Origin: Hydractinia symbiolongicarpus | Taxonomy: Eukaryota; Cnidaria; Hydrozoa; Anthoathecata; Hydractiniidae | Length of the DNA stretch: 64,000 bases | Assembly: GCF_029227915.1 (NCBI RefSeq) | Contig: NC_079886.1 | Span: 22,172,501-22,236,500, forward strand | Reading direction: 5' to 3' | In this document: positions 11,872-25,600 of the stretch, one piece after another | How the letters are laid out: each line of letters opens with the position of its first letter | How positions within the stretch are numbered: the first letter of the stretch is position 1 | Position numbers and translations under genes: made by a program | The notes under the pieces: generated by a model | Told to the model about the DNA's origin: nothing | Database searches by the model: none | The model's input: the letters and a program-made list of their open reading frames with translations, nothing else

Positions 11872-14800
11872 TTACATCGACATGAAATATTCTTTCATAG
11901 CTTGCCACTGCTGTATACCCTGAAAAGTTAAAAATCATATAGAGTAATGTCACAAATAATCAAAAAAGAATAATAATTTTTTTTGAGCCATTCAGAAAGA
12001 AAGAGATCAATAATAGCACTTACGTTTCTATTTGCTTTAATTTGTGTTTTGACATAATTTTCCATTATTTCGTTTACATCTCGAACTTTTTGTTTCTTAA
12101 ACCTGTCAAAATCTTTTAATGATTTTTCCACAAACACACTAAAGCAGAAAAATAATGCTAGTATGCACACACACTTATTAGCACACCACATGTACATCAT
12201 TATTGTTTTTGAGAACATGACTTAAAATCACTGCATTCTCACTTCGTACGAACTCACAACTAATTTTGGGGGAAGAGGGTATCAAAATAAGTAAATTTGT
12301 TTGTTTAGAAAACATGCAAGATAAAAATAATTGAAGGTAAAAACGGATGAACTTTTCTCTCCATTTAACCCATTTCCAATTAACGTTTTAAAATTGGTTG
12401 ACCATGAGACTAAGGTATAGAGATAGTGGGGTAGGCATTGTTAAATGTGTACCTGCTCTACTCAGTGTGTTTTCAATATGCCTAGTAAAATATTGGCATA
12501 GAAAGAACTAAACTTAGTCAGTTCAATTTTATACCACAGAACAGGAGTTGCTTTATGTTTGCATTAAACCAACAACTACATTGCCAACAAAACACAACTA
12601 ACTTGACATCATTTTCCGCCATCTTCATTGTTTGCTCTGCATCTCGGACTTGCTCTTCTAAAGTCAACATTTTCTCCTGTTTCGCTTCAAGCGAGTCTTG
12701 TCCAAATAACATGTTGGATACTGATTTCAATGTGAAGCCAGATTGTGGTACCTCTTCACCATTCTAAAATATGTTACATGTTAAATAAATATTGGCGCAA
12801 AGAATCTTCACCATACTTTTTTCCAATAGTTATGGCTGAGAAACTAGCTAACTGTTCAAGAAACAGGAAAAAATGAATATACATAAAGAAAAAAGAAACA
12901 AAGGATAAAACAAATACAAGCTGAAGATAAAAACTGGCATTGAAAAACATAATGCAAATGAAAAGAATATGCATTACGGGACTTCGTGGAAAGTTCAAAA
13001 TTCCTGTTCCTAACCCTAACATTTGTAAACCTTGTATAAAAGGGTACATTTTTATTTTAAAAACATAACTCAAAAGAAATACCTCTAGAGCAGTAATTTC
13101 TTTAGCTAGTTCATCTTTTTGTTTACTTTTGATTGACAAGGCCTCTTCAGCTTTTTCTAAATCATAGTGTCTCAGATGTTGCTTTCGAACAATCGCTCTA
13201 AAATAAAATTAAACAATAACACCATTTTATTTGATGTAACACATGCTATTACATCTGACGTCACTAAGCCCATTTAAATTTAACTATTGTAAAAAGGTAA
13301 AAAACAGAATACCTTTAAGGCTACACACTAGTATTCACAGCAGCATCTAAAAATTCTATTCTCATAGAAAAAAGTAACATTGGTACATTCAGGTAAATAA
13401 GGTTCTTACTTCAATGATTCAGTGAAATATAAATACTCTTTCAACTGATCAATGTATGCAACTTCCTCCTCATTTAAAACAGTCTCTGTTTGACTACTCA
13501 GTCTACATATATAATAAAAAATAGTTAATAGTAAAAAATAGTAAACTTATGATTACAGACAGTCAGCTAATAAAAAATGGTAAGTTAAATGAGGAAAAAT
13601 GATGAGATGAGTTTATGCTTCACAAACAACAATGGTGGAATTGTTTAGACAGACTGAGGCAAGCTTTTTTCCTGGAAACATCACTGGCTGCTGAATGGAG
13701 AATTCTCTTGGAAATACCCTGGTACACAAAGAATCCCTAATTAAAAATGAAGAAAAATGGGTCAAGTTACTGTGCTGAAGATGACAGATAGTAAATATAC
13801 AGGCAGTGTTTGTTTAGAAATCTTGATTGATTAGTGCAACTTAACCGTCAAGAGAACTAGATACCTTCCAGATGAAATGTATCACTTTAAACTGTATTTA
13901 CACTTATAACACATGCACCATTTATATTGGTACAATGTAATGAATTTGATGAAAACAATTTATGCCTCTCCTTGTAGTTTGACAGACACAAGAAAATAAT
14001 CCTAGTATTGAATAATATCAACAAAAAGCACTCAGTAGAGTTTTTTGTGCTTTTCTACAATATTCCTGTAAAGGTCCTACTTTTGACTGGTTGATTATTT
14101 TTATACAAGACTCAGTTAGTGTGAACAGCTATTACATATATTGAGCTTAGAGATAATAGGTGATGATACATAGTGATGAAGGTCTCGGCATGCTAATGTA
14201 AGCAATGGGGATCCCTCCAAAAGTCATGTGAACTGAAACAACTATTAAAAATTTAAAATGGCAGCATGCCATAAACAAAGGCTGTTTTAGTATTAGAGTG
14301 AAATCATTTCACTCTTTACATTGAGATAGAATCATTTCATAACATTTTAAAATGCCTTTAATTAATGTATAGTATTATCAAAATCACTTTGCATATACAA
14401 TATATTTATGGTAAAGTTTTAAAAATAAATTTTAAGCTATAAAGTGTTTTGTTAGGTACCTAACCAGCTATTTACGCTTGCTTACCATCTTTTAAGTTAC
14501 TTAAGGTTACAAAGTGATACACAAGGTTATGCTGAATTTAAATACAATTTACTTACAAGTAAATAAAAGGTAATATAGTATTTATTTTCCTTATGCTAAT
14601 GGTTTGTTAAGACAATGTGTAAAGCTGAAAATATAAGAAGCAGAATTGGTAACAAAAAGTCTCAACACCAAGAAGACCAAGTTTATGATAAGCAAGTTCA
14701 TTGCTGCTGCAATCCTTAAAATACATTGTATTACAATGCACAAATAATAATGAACCCCAATGGATACAAGGACAATGCAGTTTGATAAAAGAAAGGTGTC

Positions 14801-16530
14801 AGAAGTCATTACTGTCCACAGACTTTGCTCAAGCTTATGCTTTTAAACAATTTTTTTTACCTTAGTGATATGTTAAATGCAGGTGGTGGGGCTGAAAAAA
14901 GACGAGCCAAACAAGATGTGCTTAAAAAGTTCAGAGACTTGCTTTCCATTTTTTATCTTATCTTTTCTTTATCTACCAAGCTTGAATTAGAGTTCGTTTT
15001 TTAGAGTATGGCAGCAAAACAATGATAAGTTTTGAAATAACCAAGAATGTCTATGTCCAGTGATAGTGTTGAGAATGATGATAAGATGATAATAATGACT
15101 TCCAATGTCTTTACTTACCTTTATTAAACACACCCAACAAGCATGTTATAACACCAGGAAAGCGGTAGCAACTTTGTCTCTCCTTCTGTTGTTTCTCACT
15201 ACATATCTCTGTTGGTAACATTAAACTAACTAAAGAATGCACTTACGTGTCCATTTGATGGCCAGCTTGTTGTAAAATATCACCAAGTTCGTCTTCAATT
15301 GCACTCCATTCACTAATTAATTTGATAAAAAAAATTAAATTAGCAAGGTATGGATGCAGTAAAATAAGGGCTGCTAAATCCCAAATGGGAATTTCATTAA
15401 GGTGGTCTTAGGTCACAACTTTGCATAATATGGGCTATAAGTCCCATATTTTATAGTAAATATAAATAACTCCTTTAAAATAAAGGGAAAAATTTGGGAT
15501 AATTGGGAAATACGAGAACGCTGCATTATATCATGGGATAGGAACTTCAGTCTAGCACAGAAACACGTCTCATTTGTACTGTGAAATTATTTTGTTTTAT
15601 TGTAGAAAGAATCTAATCACCTAAAAAGTTTTCCATATTCTGTGTGTTGTTTCAGTATCAACTGTTGTCTGTGTGAAATTCTCTGCAAAAAATAAAGAAA
15701 TAAAGATTTAAAATAATGGTTTAAAGAAATATCGAGCATTCATGAATTGTTGAAAAAACATTTGATAAAACTATACTTAATGAATATATTTTGTTTTTGT
15801 TTTTTGAAACTGTACTGTGTCTTTTTAACGCAACAGTTTTTGAAAACACTAATTTACAAGAAGTATGCAAGTATGGTTATGTTATATATCAAACCACATT
15901 TGCAGTAGTTGCAATTAAATTTTATCTGCACAGGAACAACAGTTTGGATAATGACAAATTATACCACATTTTGAGTGACAGCAAAATATTTAAGTTCTGG
16001 TTGTCCAGTCAAAATGTTAAAGTAAAATTCATTGATAAACGTATAGAAAAAAAAATAAAGGGATAGAGAGTAAGGTTCAAGAAGTAAATTGCTTTGTTAC
16101 CTGTTGAACTTTCAGTAATGAACTTATATTTGTATTCAAGCTTTCACTATAACTTCTAATGTTGTCAAACCGCCTAAATATCAACAGAAACATAAAGGAC
16201 AAAATACAGTTCTTATATAGCGCATATACCTAATAACGTTAAGGGCCTGAGGGATAAATAAAGTACACATTTTTACTTTTTTAAGAAAATGTTTAAAGCT
16301 TGGGCATCCTAAAAACAGTCGAAAATTTTCATTTTTAGGCTTAAAATATTTCTATCATATGCTTATTTCTTTCTTACAATTCTTTTCCGGAAAGAAAAAA
16401 CCCTCACATTTCATAAAACAAGCTTCTTACATTATCACTAACAACATTTTGCAAAATAGAATATCTGCCAAGCTGAACCTCTCCATCTCTTATAATAATA
16501 CAGAGATTGTGTCTGTGCGTCTGTCTGTGC

Positions 16531-16612
<82 letters not shown>

Positions 16613-19600
16613 ATAAGGCAAAGTGGATGTGTTCATTTTCCTTTGATGTCGGCGAAAAACTGATGTCTTAAATGTTAAAATCTCTGACGTTGCAGCGCAA
16701 TGTCAATAACACTACTTTAACGTCAATATCTTATATTAAATTAACGAAGCCAATACAGTGCACCTAAAACTTTGAGGCCAAATAACTTGAAAACAAGGTG
16801 GTGACGTCAATGATTTTCACAGCATGGGTAACTAGGGACCACCTAGGACCAATTTGGGTAATTTTCCCAAACCTAGGTCTCTAAATCTGTTTTAGAAAGG
16901 ACGGGTTGATAACATCATCAAAAACCTTTAAACTCTAATATCTCTGCAACGGTTTGCCAAAAGTATATGATCCTATACACTTTCTTGATCAGCATTTCAA
17001 GATCTATGCGATAAAGGCAACAGGTATACAAGTTTTTTTTAAAAAAAATTGTGTTTTTACGGGTATTTGCTGACATCAGCAAAATATCTCCTCAAGCGTT
17101 TGTGGAAGAAATATGATCCTATACATTATTTGATCAGCGGGATAAGCTCTAAACAATAGAGGCAACTTCAAAAAACATGAATCAAAATTCAAATGACCCC
17201 TTTTTCATTTTTATTTTGCCTCTGGATTTTTTCCATGGGCTTTATTGACTAGTTATTCTTAATACAGTAAATTTAAGACTGAATTTGCTGATTTTTAATA
17301 CCATACAAAATTTTATCTGTTTGTTTACCATGGTAAAATATTTTGGAGGAACAGACCTTACAACTCCCAGTGTAAACTTTGCTTAAAATGAGCTTTTATG
17401 TATGTGACAGACTACTTACTTAAATAGCAAAAACACATACATCTCATTTGAATTATATGATCCAAACACATTGTAGAAACGTAAACAACTCACTCATCTG
17501 GCTTTTTTATGCTCATTGAAGCACTGATACTTTTAAAGCGACTATCAGCCTACAAATAACACAACAACCATTTTAGCTCCCATGTTTCAAAAATTGGAAA
17601 TTGTAATACAAGTTTTCTTGTACACTATATAGGCTCTTTTAATCACATAGGTGCATATATTGTAAATATAGACAAGAGGGGAAAATATAAGTTGAATAAA
17701 TGAAACAATGTACACAATACAAGATCAACAGAAAACAGAAAAGCATGTGGAATTAATTAACATTTGCCAAGAGAAAATAAAGAGCAAAAATAATAAGCAC
17801 TGAATTGTAGCAAGACAACACTACAAGCATGAAGCTCTTTATTCTTTATTCACAACAACTAATTTTGTATGTACGTTTTTTAAACTTTATGAAGAATTAA
17901 GCTAATGTTAAATTTTTGTGCTGTGCTATCAAAAAGTAAAGCTTTATTATTTATTACCTTTTGTTGCCATTGTGTTGATGCTACACTTTCTTTCCAGCTG
18001 TCTTCCTAAAATGACAAAACTAACTTAAATACAGAATCATCAAGAAAGTCACTTGGAGTAGTAAATAAAATAGATCTATAACCATTTTATATACATTCAT
18101 TTATCAAAGCACAGTGATAAAAACATGACTGTTTATGTTTTTACCTGATTCAGGAAACCTCTAAATATTGGATCTTGTGAAACAACAGGATGTGAAGCAA
18201 GTCTCAAAAGAAAACACTAAAAAGATACAACAATTTAATCAATAAAAGTATTGACTACTTAATTTACATGGAAATTCGTCCATTACAACAAAGTCAGGCT
18301 TTTTAATTCACGTCAGCATTTGGCTATTGTCAAGGCAAAAGCAGACGCATAAACAAAGATTTTCTATTTTGTCAGCAAAACTGTAAAAAAAAAAAATTTG
18401 TTTTTATTAAATTTGGTTGTAAATTTTCTCTTTAAATGTAACTGTTTTTGTGTATTGATGCATAGAGTCTGAAAACAAATATAAATTGCCAAAGTCAAAT
18501 ACAAATTGCCAAGGTCAAAAACCAGTTTGCCGATGCAAAAAAGGAAAATGTCCTTTCACATTGGCAATGTTCTCGTAAATAAACTGATTTAAGCTAAAAG
18601 TGAATAGATATCTCATTGACTGTTTATGTTTCCATAGCACAACTTTTTGCTCCTGCACAAGGCAAATTATAGGTATTATAATATAGGAGATTGAACTAGT
18701 TTAAAAAAGCCATTCCTTCTTAGCTAAATATCATTAGACATCATATAATTAAAATGATCCAAATAAAAATAGCATACAAAACACAATTTTGAAAAGTATT
18801 ATCTTGCGTTTAGAAGAGTCCTTGACCAATGGCAATCCTGGTTTTGTTAAATTTTTAAAGTTGACAGGATAAAATATTTTAGAAAACAGCAGTCACAAGC
18901 GATTTCTTTTTCTGTTGCTTGCAATAAACCAGAAATGTATTAAACCCAAAATGTACAGAATTTGATCTTATTTTGTACAAAAAATTATGATTATGAACAC
19001 TCACAAAATCTAAATTTTTAAAGAAATTTCTATCAATAAACTTCATCAAAAATCATTTTACTGTACCTCAAGACCTTGTCTTCTGCGTTCTATAAAATCG
19101 GGATCAAATTTGTCAGCAGCAAGCTGAAATTTTGCTACATTGATCTGAAAATAGAATGGCTAATAATAGAAATACATACACATGAAACGAATTGGACACC
19201 ATGTAATCAGGATTTGCTACACAAAAAATGTAATGTAACTCACTCGTTTCTCTGGTAATGGTGGCATTACAATCTAAATAAGATAAAAAACACCAAGTAT
19301 TTAACTATCTTTTTATAATATACCCTGATGGGGTATTTTATAACAGAAGAGCAGGTTGTGCAAGAGCAGCTATGGTCAGTTTCCCCCGTAATTTGTTGTT
19401 GTTACACTTAATTTAACTTAAAAACATTCTTTTTATTACATGTTAATACACATTGGTACAGAATAAAATACCATAAAAAACATAAAAATCAAACTCCTAA
19501 ATTAAAAACCAACTTACAAATGGATATATTGCCATCAAATAATTTCTCAGCAATTCAAACTCACTGTATCGTCTCCATAGTGCACACCCTTGCTCAATAC

Positions 19601-22600
19601 CAATAGTGTTTTCCAATGGCCTGAAAAGTGAAAATAACATAAAAAATATTACATGTGACTTTATATCTACAGGGTAGAAATTTTAGGCAGAATTTACCCA
19701 TTGCAAAACTGTATACTTACAAAGGTATAACTAGGTGGACAAAGAAAGTTAAATAAAAACCTATGACAATCTAAGGCAGAAAAAATGTTTTTCACAGTTA
19801 TTTACAGTATTCTCTTGATAACTCTAACCATACAGCACCAAGAAAATAAGGAAATGGGAACATTCGATAACTTGAATTAGTTTGATTTAGTTATTTTGCA
19901 CAATTACTAATAAAAATCACATGGAGTTAAACCAATATTGTAGGTAATTCGTTGTGTTTGATCTAGTGACATTCTATTCTGTTGCATTGGATCAACCAGA
20001 GATACCTTGAGTAAGGTTTTATATATACAGATAAGAGAATTTTGTGAAGATAACCCCATCTGTATTTCTATTACATTATGCGTCATATTAGGTGCGCGAT
20101 CGCGCGCGCGCACCTTGGCACGCTCCTAAAATGTGTTAGACGAGTGAAAAATAACTCAGCTAAAATATCCATTCATTTCTTAGGTGCGTGAACAATCACG
20201 CTCCTAATTAAAACTGTAGCGAGTAATAATTCTTAGAAATCACATCACGGAAAGAAAAAAGAAAAAAAATGCGAGACTGCAAAATTTTTTTTTTAAATAA
20301 AGTCACGCGATGTCTAGAATATTAAAGAAGAAAAAGATTTGCGTGTTCGATAGTAAATCGGGAAAACTCATTGATCACTTTTTGAATGAAAAGGTAAAAA
20401 CGGTAAAACTTCTTTCAAACGAAAAAGAAGCAGAAATAAATTTCTTAGAGTACAGAATTGCGAGTAGCGTGGAGAGCTGGCAACTGTAAAGGGAAATAGT
20501 TTGGCCTTAAAAACCTTTTTAAATTATGACGTGTCAGATGTAATTGGCTATAAAACCATTGAAAAAGACGGCACAAAAGTTGTTAATTTTGTGTGGTGTA
20601 AGATCTGTGCCAAATTTAAAAAGGAGATACAAAATTGTTCTACGATAAAAGGGACAGCAAAAACCCCAATCCAGGCATATATTGAAGGAACAAGTTTTGT
20701 GACGAAGTATCAGGTATGCATTATTTCTTTATTGGTATGATTAAACAAGGACAGTCAAACACCGTTTTTAGTGGTTATAGTTTCTGACCTAATTAAATAA
20801 ATGTTCGGATAATACAGTGGCAAAAGTCTGACTGAAACTAGTGGTACTCTTACCGAACTTTTCGTTGTTGAAAAATGGGGATAAACACGAAAGGAAAGTC
20901 AATCAGAACCCCAAGGATACTTTTTCATTCAAGTTCGGAGTGGCCACGCTAAGTTCCTACTACAGGCATATCAGCCGGTGGCGTTATGGAACAAGGTTGA
21001 GAAAGTTTGAAACTTTCTAAGGGCGCTGAATTTGATGAATAAAGGATCTGTTCCAAACCTATTAAAACAAACTTCTGCGCAACAACATTTCGATGGCTTG
21101 TTTTTTTCGGGTAAAACCTTTCCATGTTACGTTACATGATAGGCGAGTGATAAATCACGCACCATAATCTCTGAAAACACTTTTTAGGAGCGCGACGTAC
21201 AACATGCCTCTATTTTTTTAATTGATGCAGCCTGCTATTAACACGGTTAGCAAACATTTTGTAAGTGTTGTAATAGTTAAGGTTGTAATATTTTGAAACA
21301 CATCTTCTTACAATTACATTTTGATGAAAAAAGCTTAAAGGTACTGTCCGATTAAAAATCAACTAAAATTTTGACAAAAAATTCTTATTTGGAACTAATT
21401 TCTATAAAATAATTAAATAATTATTTGTTTTCTTTCCTAACACCAACTGAACAATATCTCATTCTTGTTTACAAAAAAAGCATGCAGTCTCTCGCTTCGA
21501 TTGTTTATATGGATGGCGGATGATAGGCACTAAAGCGAGGCTGAAATAATATGTCGCGTGTGACGTATTTACCTGGAGCGCGCCGAACTGACCAAAATAG
21601 ATAAAACCTGGGCCAGGGCTGATATTTTATTATATGTTTAAAAATTTTGGTAATTTTACCCCCTGAATTGTGAAAGACTACTTTTTATGAATTATTCATA
21701 TGGAATTAAAAAATCTAAGGCGAGAGATGTGTCTAGACCTTAAGGTAAACACACACTGTGCTAATTCTGTACGAACCTAAGTAAGAAGCTTTCGCTAATA
21801 AAACTTGAAGTTCAATATGACTTTAGCCTTAGAGTTGCATAGTTGTTTCAGCTACTCTAAAGACAACCAATCAATAATTAAAAATTAGTTTCCTCTTCAC
21901 TAGATGTCCCGCCACAGAGAGATTAGACTCAGATCGCACATTCAGTAAGGTTAAGAGGCAGAATAATGTCGTGGTGCGCTGTTGTGAATTGCACTAACAA
22001 CAGTCGAAAAAAACAGGATAAAATTTTTTTTTCGCTGCTCAAGGATCCAAAAAAAAATCTTCCGTATAAGGAAAAACCAAAAGTCAGAGAAATATCTGAA
22101 CGGAGGAAAGAAAAGGATGTTAAGGAGGTGAGTGGGGGCTGGTAACTAGGTGGTCGTTCGAAACTCTCTGTCATGGAGTGCCACCAAGGATGTTCACAGC
22201 GTACTCTTTAATAAAACCACCGCTCGGAATTCTTCGTGTTCCGTAATACATTTTTTATCTGAAAAATATTACAATATTACTCAATCACACTCGCATCTAA
22301 GAATTACTCATGAAGGAGTAGAAACTTTTATACCATGTAATTGAAAATATTTAATAGAGTCCAGTCTTTTTCAGGAGAGGCGTGCGATCGCACGCGCACG
22401 CCTTGGCATACGCCTAAATCGTTTCAGGCGTGTGATTAATCGCACGCCTGAAAAATAAATATTGAGTTTTCAAAATCAACCTATAAAATCCATTTTGTAG
22501 CGTGCGATGGCAGCCCTCGAAATAATTTTTAGACAGTCGTCAGACAAAACGTCCGATAGATTTCCGTATTGGTCGGACACTTTTAGATCTCAGAAATTAT

Positions 22601-25600
22601 TGAATAGTCCTGGTCCTTTTAATCCACGAGCAAGCCATAGCCAACCTGACCATCCTAGCTAATTCACCGACTCCTGACTTAGTTAAAAGAACTACGTAGA
22701 CATAAATCTCTTTTGCCTGGCCCCTTCGTCGTTGGTAACCAGGTCTTACACAAGAAATCCAGCCATGCGGTTCTTAACTAATGCGGAGGTGAACGCCGAC
22801 GGAGCACGGATGAAGCAAGTCTGCAAAACTGCACTTACAGGCGGAATAGACATTTTATCATGGATTTAATTGTAGATAATTTCTTCATTTGACAAAATAA
22901 TTGGAAACCATAGCAGGTCCGAATTTAATGGATTTTTTCTTTATGCCTGTAAAAGCGAAACCCACGGGAGGTATAAATTTTTTTCTGTAAAAATTTTGTT
23001 AAAGTGTAGCTGAACTTTTTGAATGAATTTTGAAGTTTTATTTAAGCCACTTGGATAAAGATTTTTTTTAATTTGAAAACAAAGCATATTTTTGCCTATT
23101 TGCTTGTGAAAAATAAACAATAAATATAAAAATGACAGTATAGTCATGCATACTATTTCGGACATGTAGAAAAGGAAGTTAAGATTGAGAGAGTCGCTAT
23201 ACCAGTAGACGCTCGATCATCGTGTTTGGGGTTCACGATTTAAAACGTCCCCCACTTTTCTACCGCAAAATGAATGCGCAACAAAAATAACCTCGGAGCC
23301 CGTATCGCAGGCGTAACATTCTTTGCACATGCGTTTTACATCGCACGCGTTACTTGATTTACACGTGCGAATCATCGCACACCTACTCAAATATTCCTGA
23401 AAAAGACTGAGAGTCTGTCTCGTGACAGCAAAAACATTCTACACTTCAGAGGGCATCCTCTCACATTTAGGAGTAGGAGCAACAAGGTTTCCAATGTTAT
23501 GTTCGTCTACGTCTTGAAAAGTCGCAACTAGCTCATCATTCGCTGTTCTTTCCGGCTCGAATTGAAATCCTAGAACCTGCGAATTATTTTCATTCATTGC
23601 TATCTTCATGAAGAACTTTTTTAAACAAAGGAAAAAAATTATAAATAAACATTTAGTCGTTCGAAGCGCAAGTTGGGGGGTTCGCCTAATAAGAAGCCAG
23701 GTAACTACGTCACAAGCAAAAATGTGCTGAATAATGAATTGACCCAGTCCTTTTGCCGTGTTCGAAAGTTCGTGAAGATGGTAGGCTAGTGCAGCAAGAT
23801 CAAAACAAACAAACGATGGTGCTAAGTATTGGATAAATCTTTGTTGTTTAAGAGTGCAATCTTCGTTATTTTTGATACTTAATAAAACAAAAGAAAAGAT
23901 ATTGTTTTTTAATCGGACAGTACCTTTAAATTTTGTCTATTTTATGAAGCATTTCAAATTTTGCCAGCACACTTTATCAATAATCCAAAGTCCCAGTATC
24001 AATGGATTTTTGTGTGGAAGCACTTTTATATAAATTGCGGATTGTGTTTCAATCCGCAAATTTCTTGTTTGTCAGACAAATTTGATCTGCGAAAAATGTA
24101 AATGATCGTTAATTCAAACGTTGTGTAATAGAATTGGAACTTTTATGCTTGACACTGTGAAGCATAAAAGTGATGAAAAGTGAACTTGTAATAGCAGGTT
24201 GTAGCTTTAATGGTCATGTTAGGAAGACATCTTAAGGTTGTAGAAATGTGCATGACCACTATAGATCCGGGAGCAGAAATGAGAAAGGTGCGAGAATGCT
24301 TGAGTTTGGAATGGCAACAGGTATGGTGATTTGCAGCTTTAGAAAGTGCTGTTCTTTTAGCTGATTATTCGGCATTTGCCAATGTAATCATCTTCATATT
24401 TTTAAAATATAAGAACAATCTTTTAGCATATTATTTTAATAGTTTTCTCAGGTAATTGTAATCATTGACAGTTTAATACTATTAAAAAAAAAATTAAAAA
24501 AATTTACATTTTTGATTTTTGTTTTTAAATAATCTACAATAAACTAATTGACGTGAGTGGTAAATCACTTGCATGATTTATTTCAGTCACAGTATTTTAT
24601 GAGGGTGTGTGTGCACCTCGCGGCTCTGTTCTGCCCGGATAATGAACACTGCCCGGATTATGTACGGCAACTTGTCCCGTTTATAAACAGGGCAGAAAAT
24701 ACAAAATTGGGGCAACATAATCAGGGCAGGTTGACCTATGTACAACAGTTACAAAATATTATTTAGCACTTATGTATGACAGTAAAAAATATTATTTACT
24801 TATAGAACGATCAAAATCAGGGCAGGCGTGCTTATGTGCAACACTTTTATATTATTTCTCAATTATAGAACGAACATAATCAGGGCAGATACAACATTTT
24901 TATATTATTTCCTACTTACAGAACAAACATAATCGGGGCAGGGCGGCATATGTGCGAAATTTTTATGTTATTCCTCACTTATACAATGAAGATAATCCGG
25001 GCTAACACTTTTATGTTATTGCTCACTTATAGAACTAACATAATCAGGATTGACTGGCTTTTATATCATTCACTATTACTTCTGGCAAGCAAATAACGCT
25101 TGTGGCAAAGTTGCTGTTGTTGTCAAATGAAGCGAATCTCATGGAAACTGAATTTTGAGAATCGCAAGTTGAATAACTTTTCACCAAACTTAATTCCCGC
25201 AAAACGAATGATTTAGGTTGAGTTTAATTCTCGTGAAGAATAAAAATGAGCCACCCACCCATCTGCAAAATCTACTTCCGTGAAATTTAGTTACTTCAAA
25301 GAATATTATGTTGAAATGTATTCACAAGAGGTATTGTTGTTATTGTTATATATTTAGAATAACGTTGAGGTTTTTTTTCACATTGCCTAGTTTTCAATGG
25401 TGTTTTATCCTGGAATAAAGCATGAAATCCATCATTCTGTAACAAAGGACGAAATTTTAAGTTTTTTTAAAAACGCTGGAAGTCGTCCGACAGCCTCATG
25501 TTTTTTGCAACGTTTCCGGCGATTCAGCACCCTCATTCTCCAACTAGGCCTGAGTAGTTAGCGACCTTCAAAAAAATTTTTTGGGTGAAATCTTAGTGGC

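Larger units (their letters stand above)
21339..23925. mobile_element. Kolobok-like TTAA-flanked DNA transposon
   Basis: Perfect 20-bp terminal inverted repeats, AGGTACTGTCCGATTAAAAA at 21,339-21,358 and its complement at 23,906-23,925, flanked on both sides by TTAA (21,335-21,338 and 23,926-23,929). TTAA duplication with 5'-AGG termini fits the Kolobok superfamily, whose proteins often include THAP domains. The interior holds a THAP-like exon on the plus strand and P2X7-C-terminal-like pieces on the minus strand. It is interrupted by a second element (22,362-23,409). No transposase catalytic core is visible, so it is non-autonomous or broken. Confidence 0.75.

Noticed and set aside
13503-15246. 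Possible extra SNX4 exon in the large tenth intron
   Set aside because: The protein aligns to vertebrate SNX4 across this junction without a gap, and phases match directly.
16359-16616. Open frame rich in repeated SVCLSVCL residues
   Set aside because: It is only the translation of the TGTC microsatellite in an intron.
21929-22174. Minus-strand frame starting MTESFERPPSYQPP
   Set aside because: It overlaps the THAP-like exon in antisense; the P2X7-like similarity upstream is in a different frame and stops before it.
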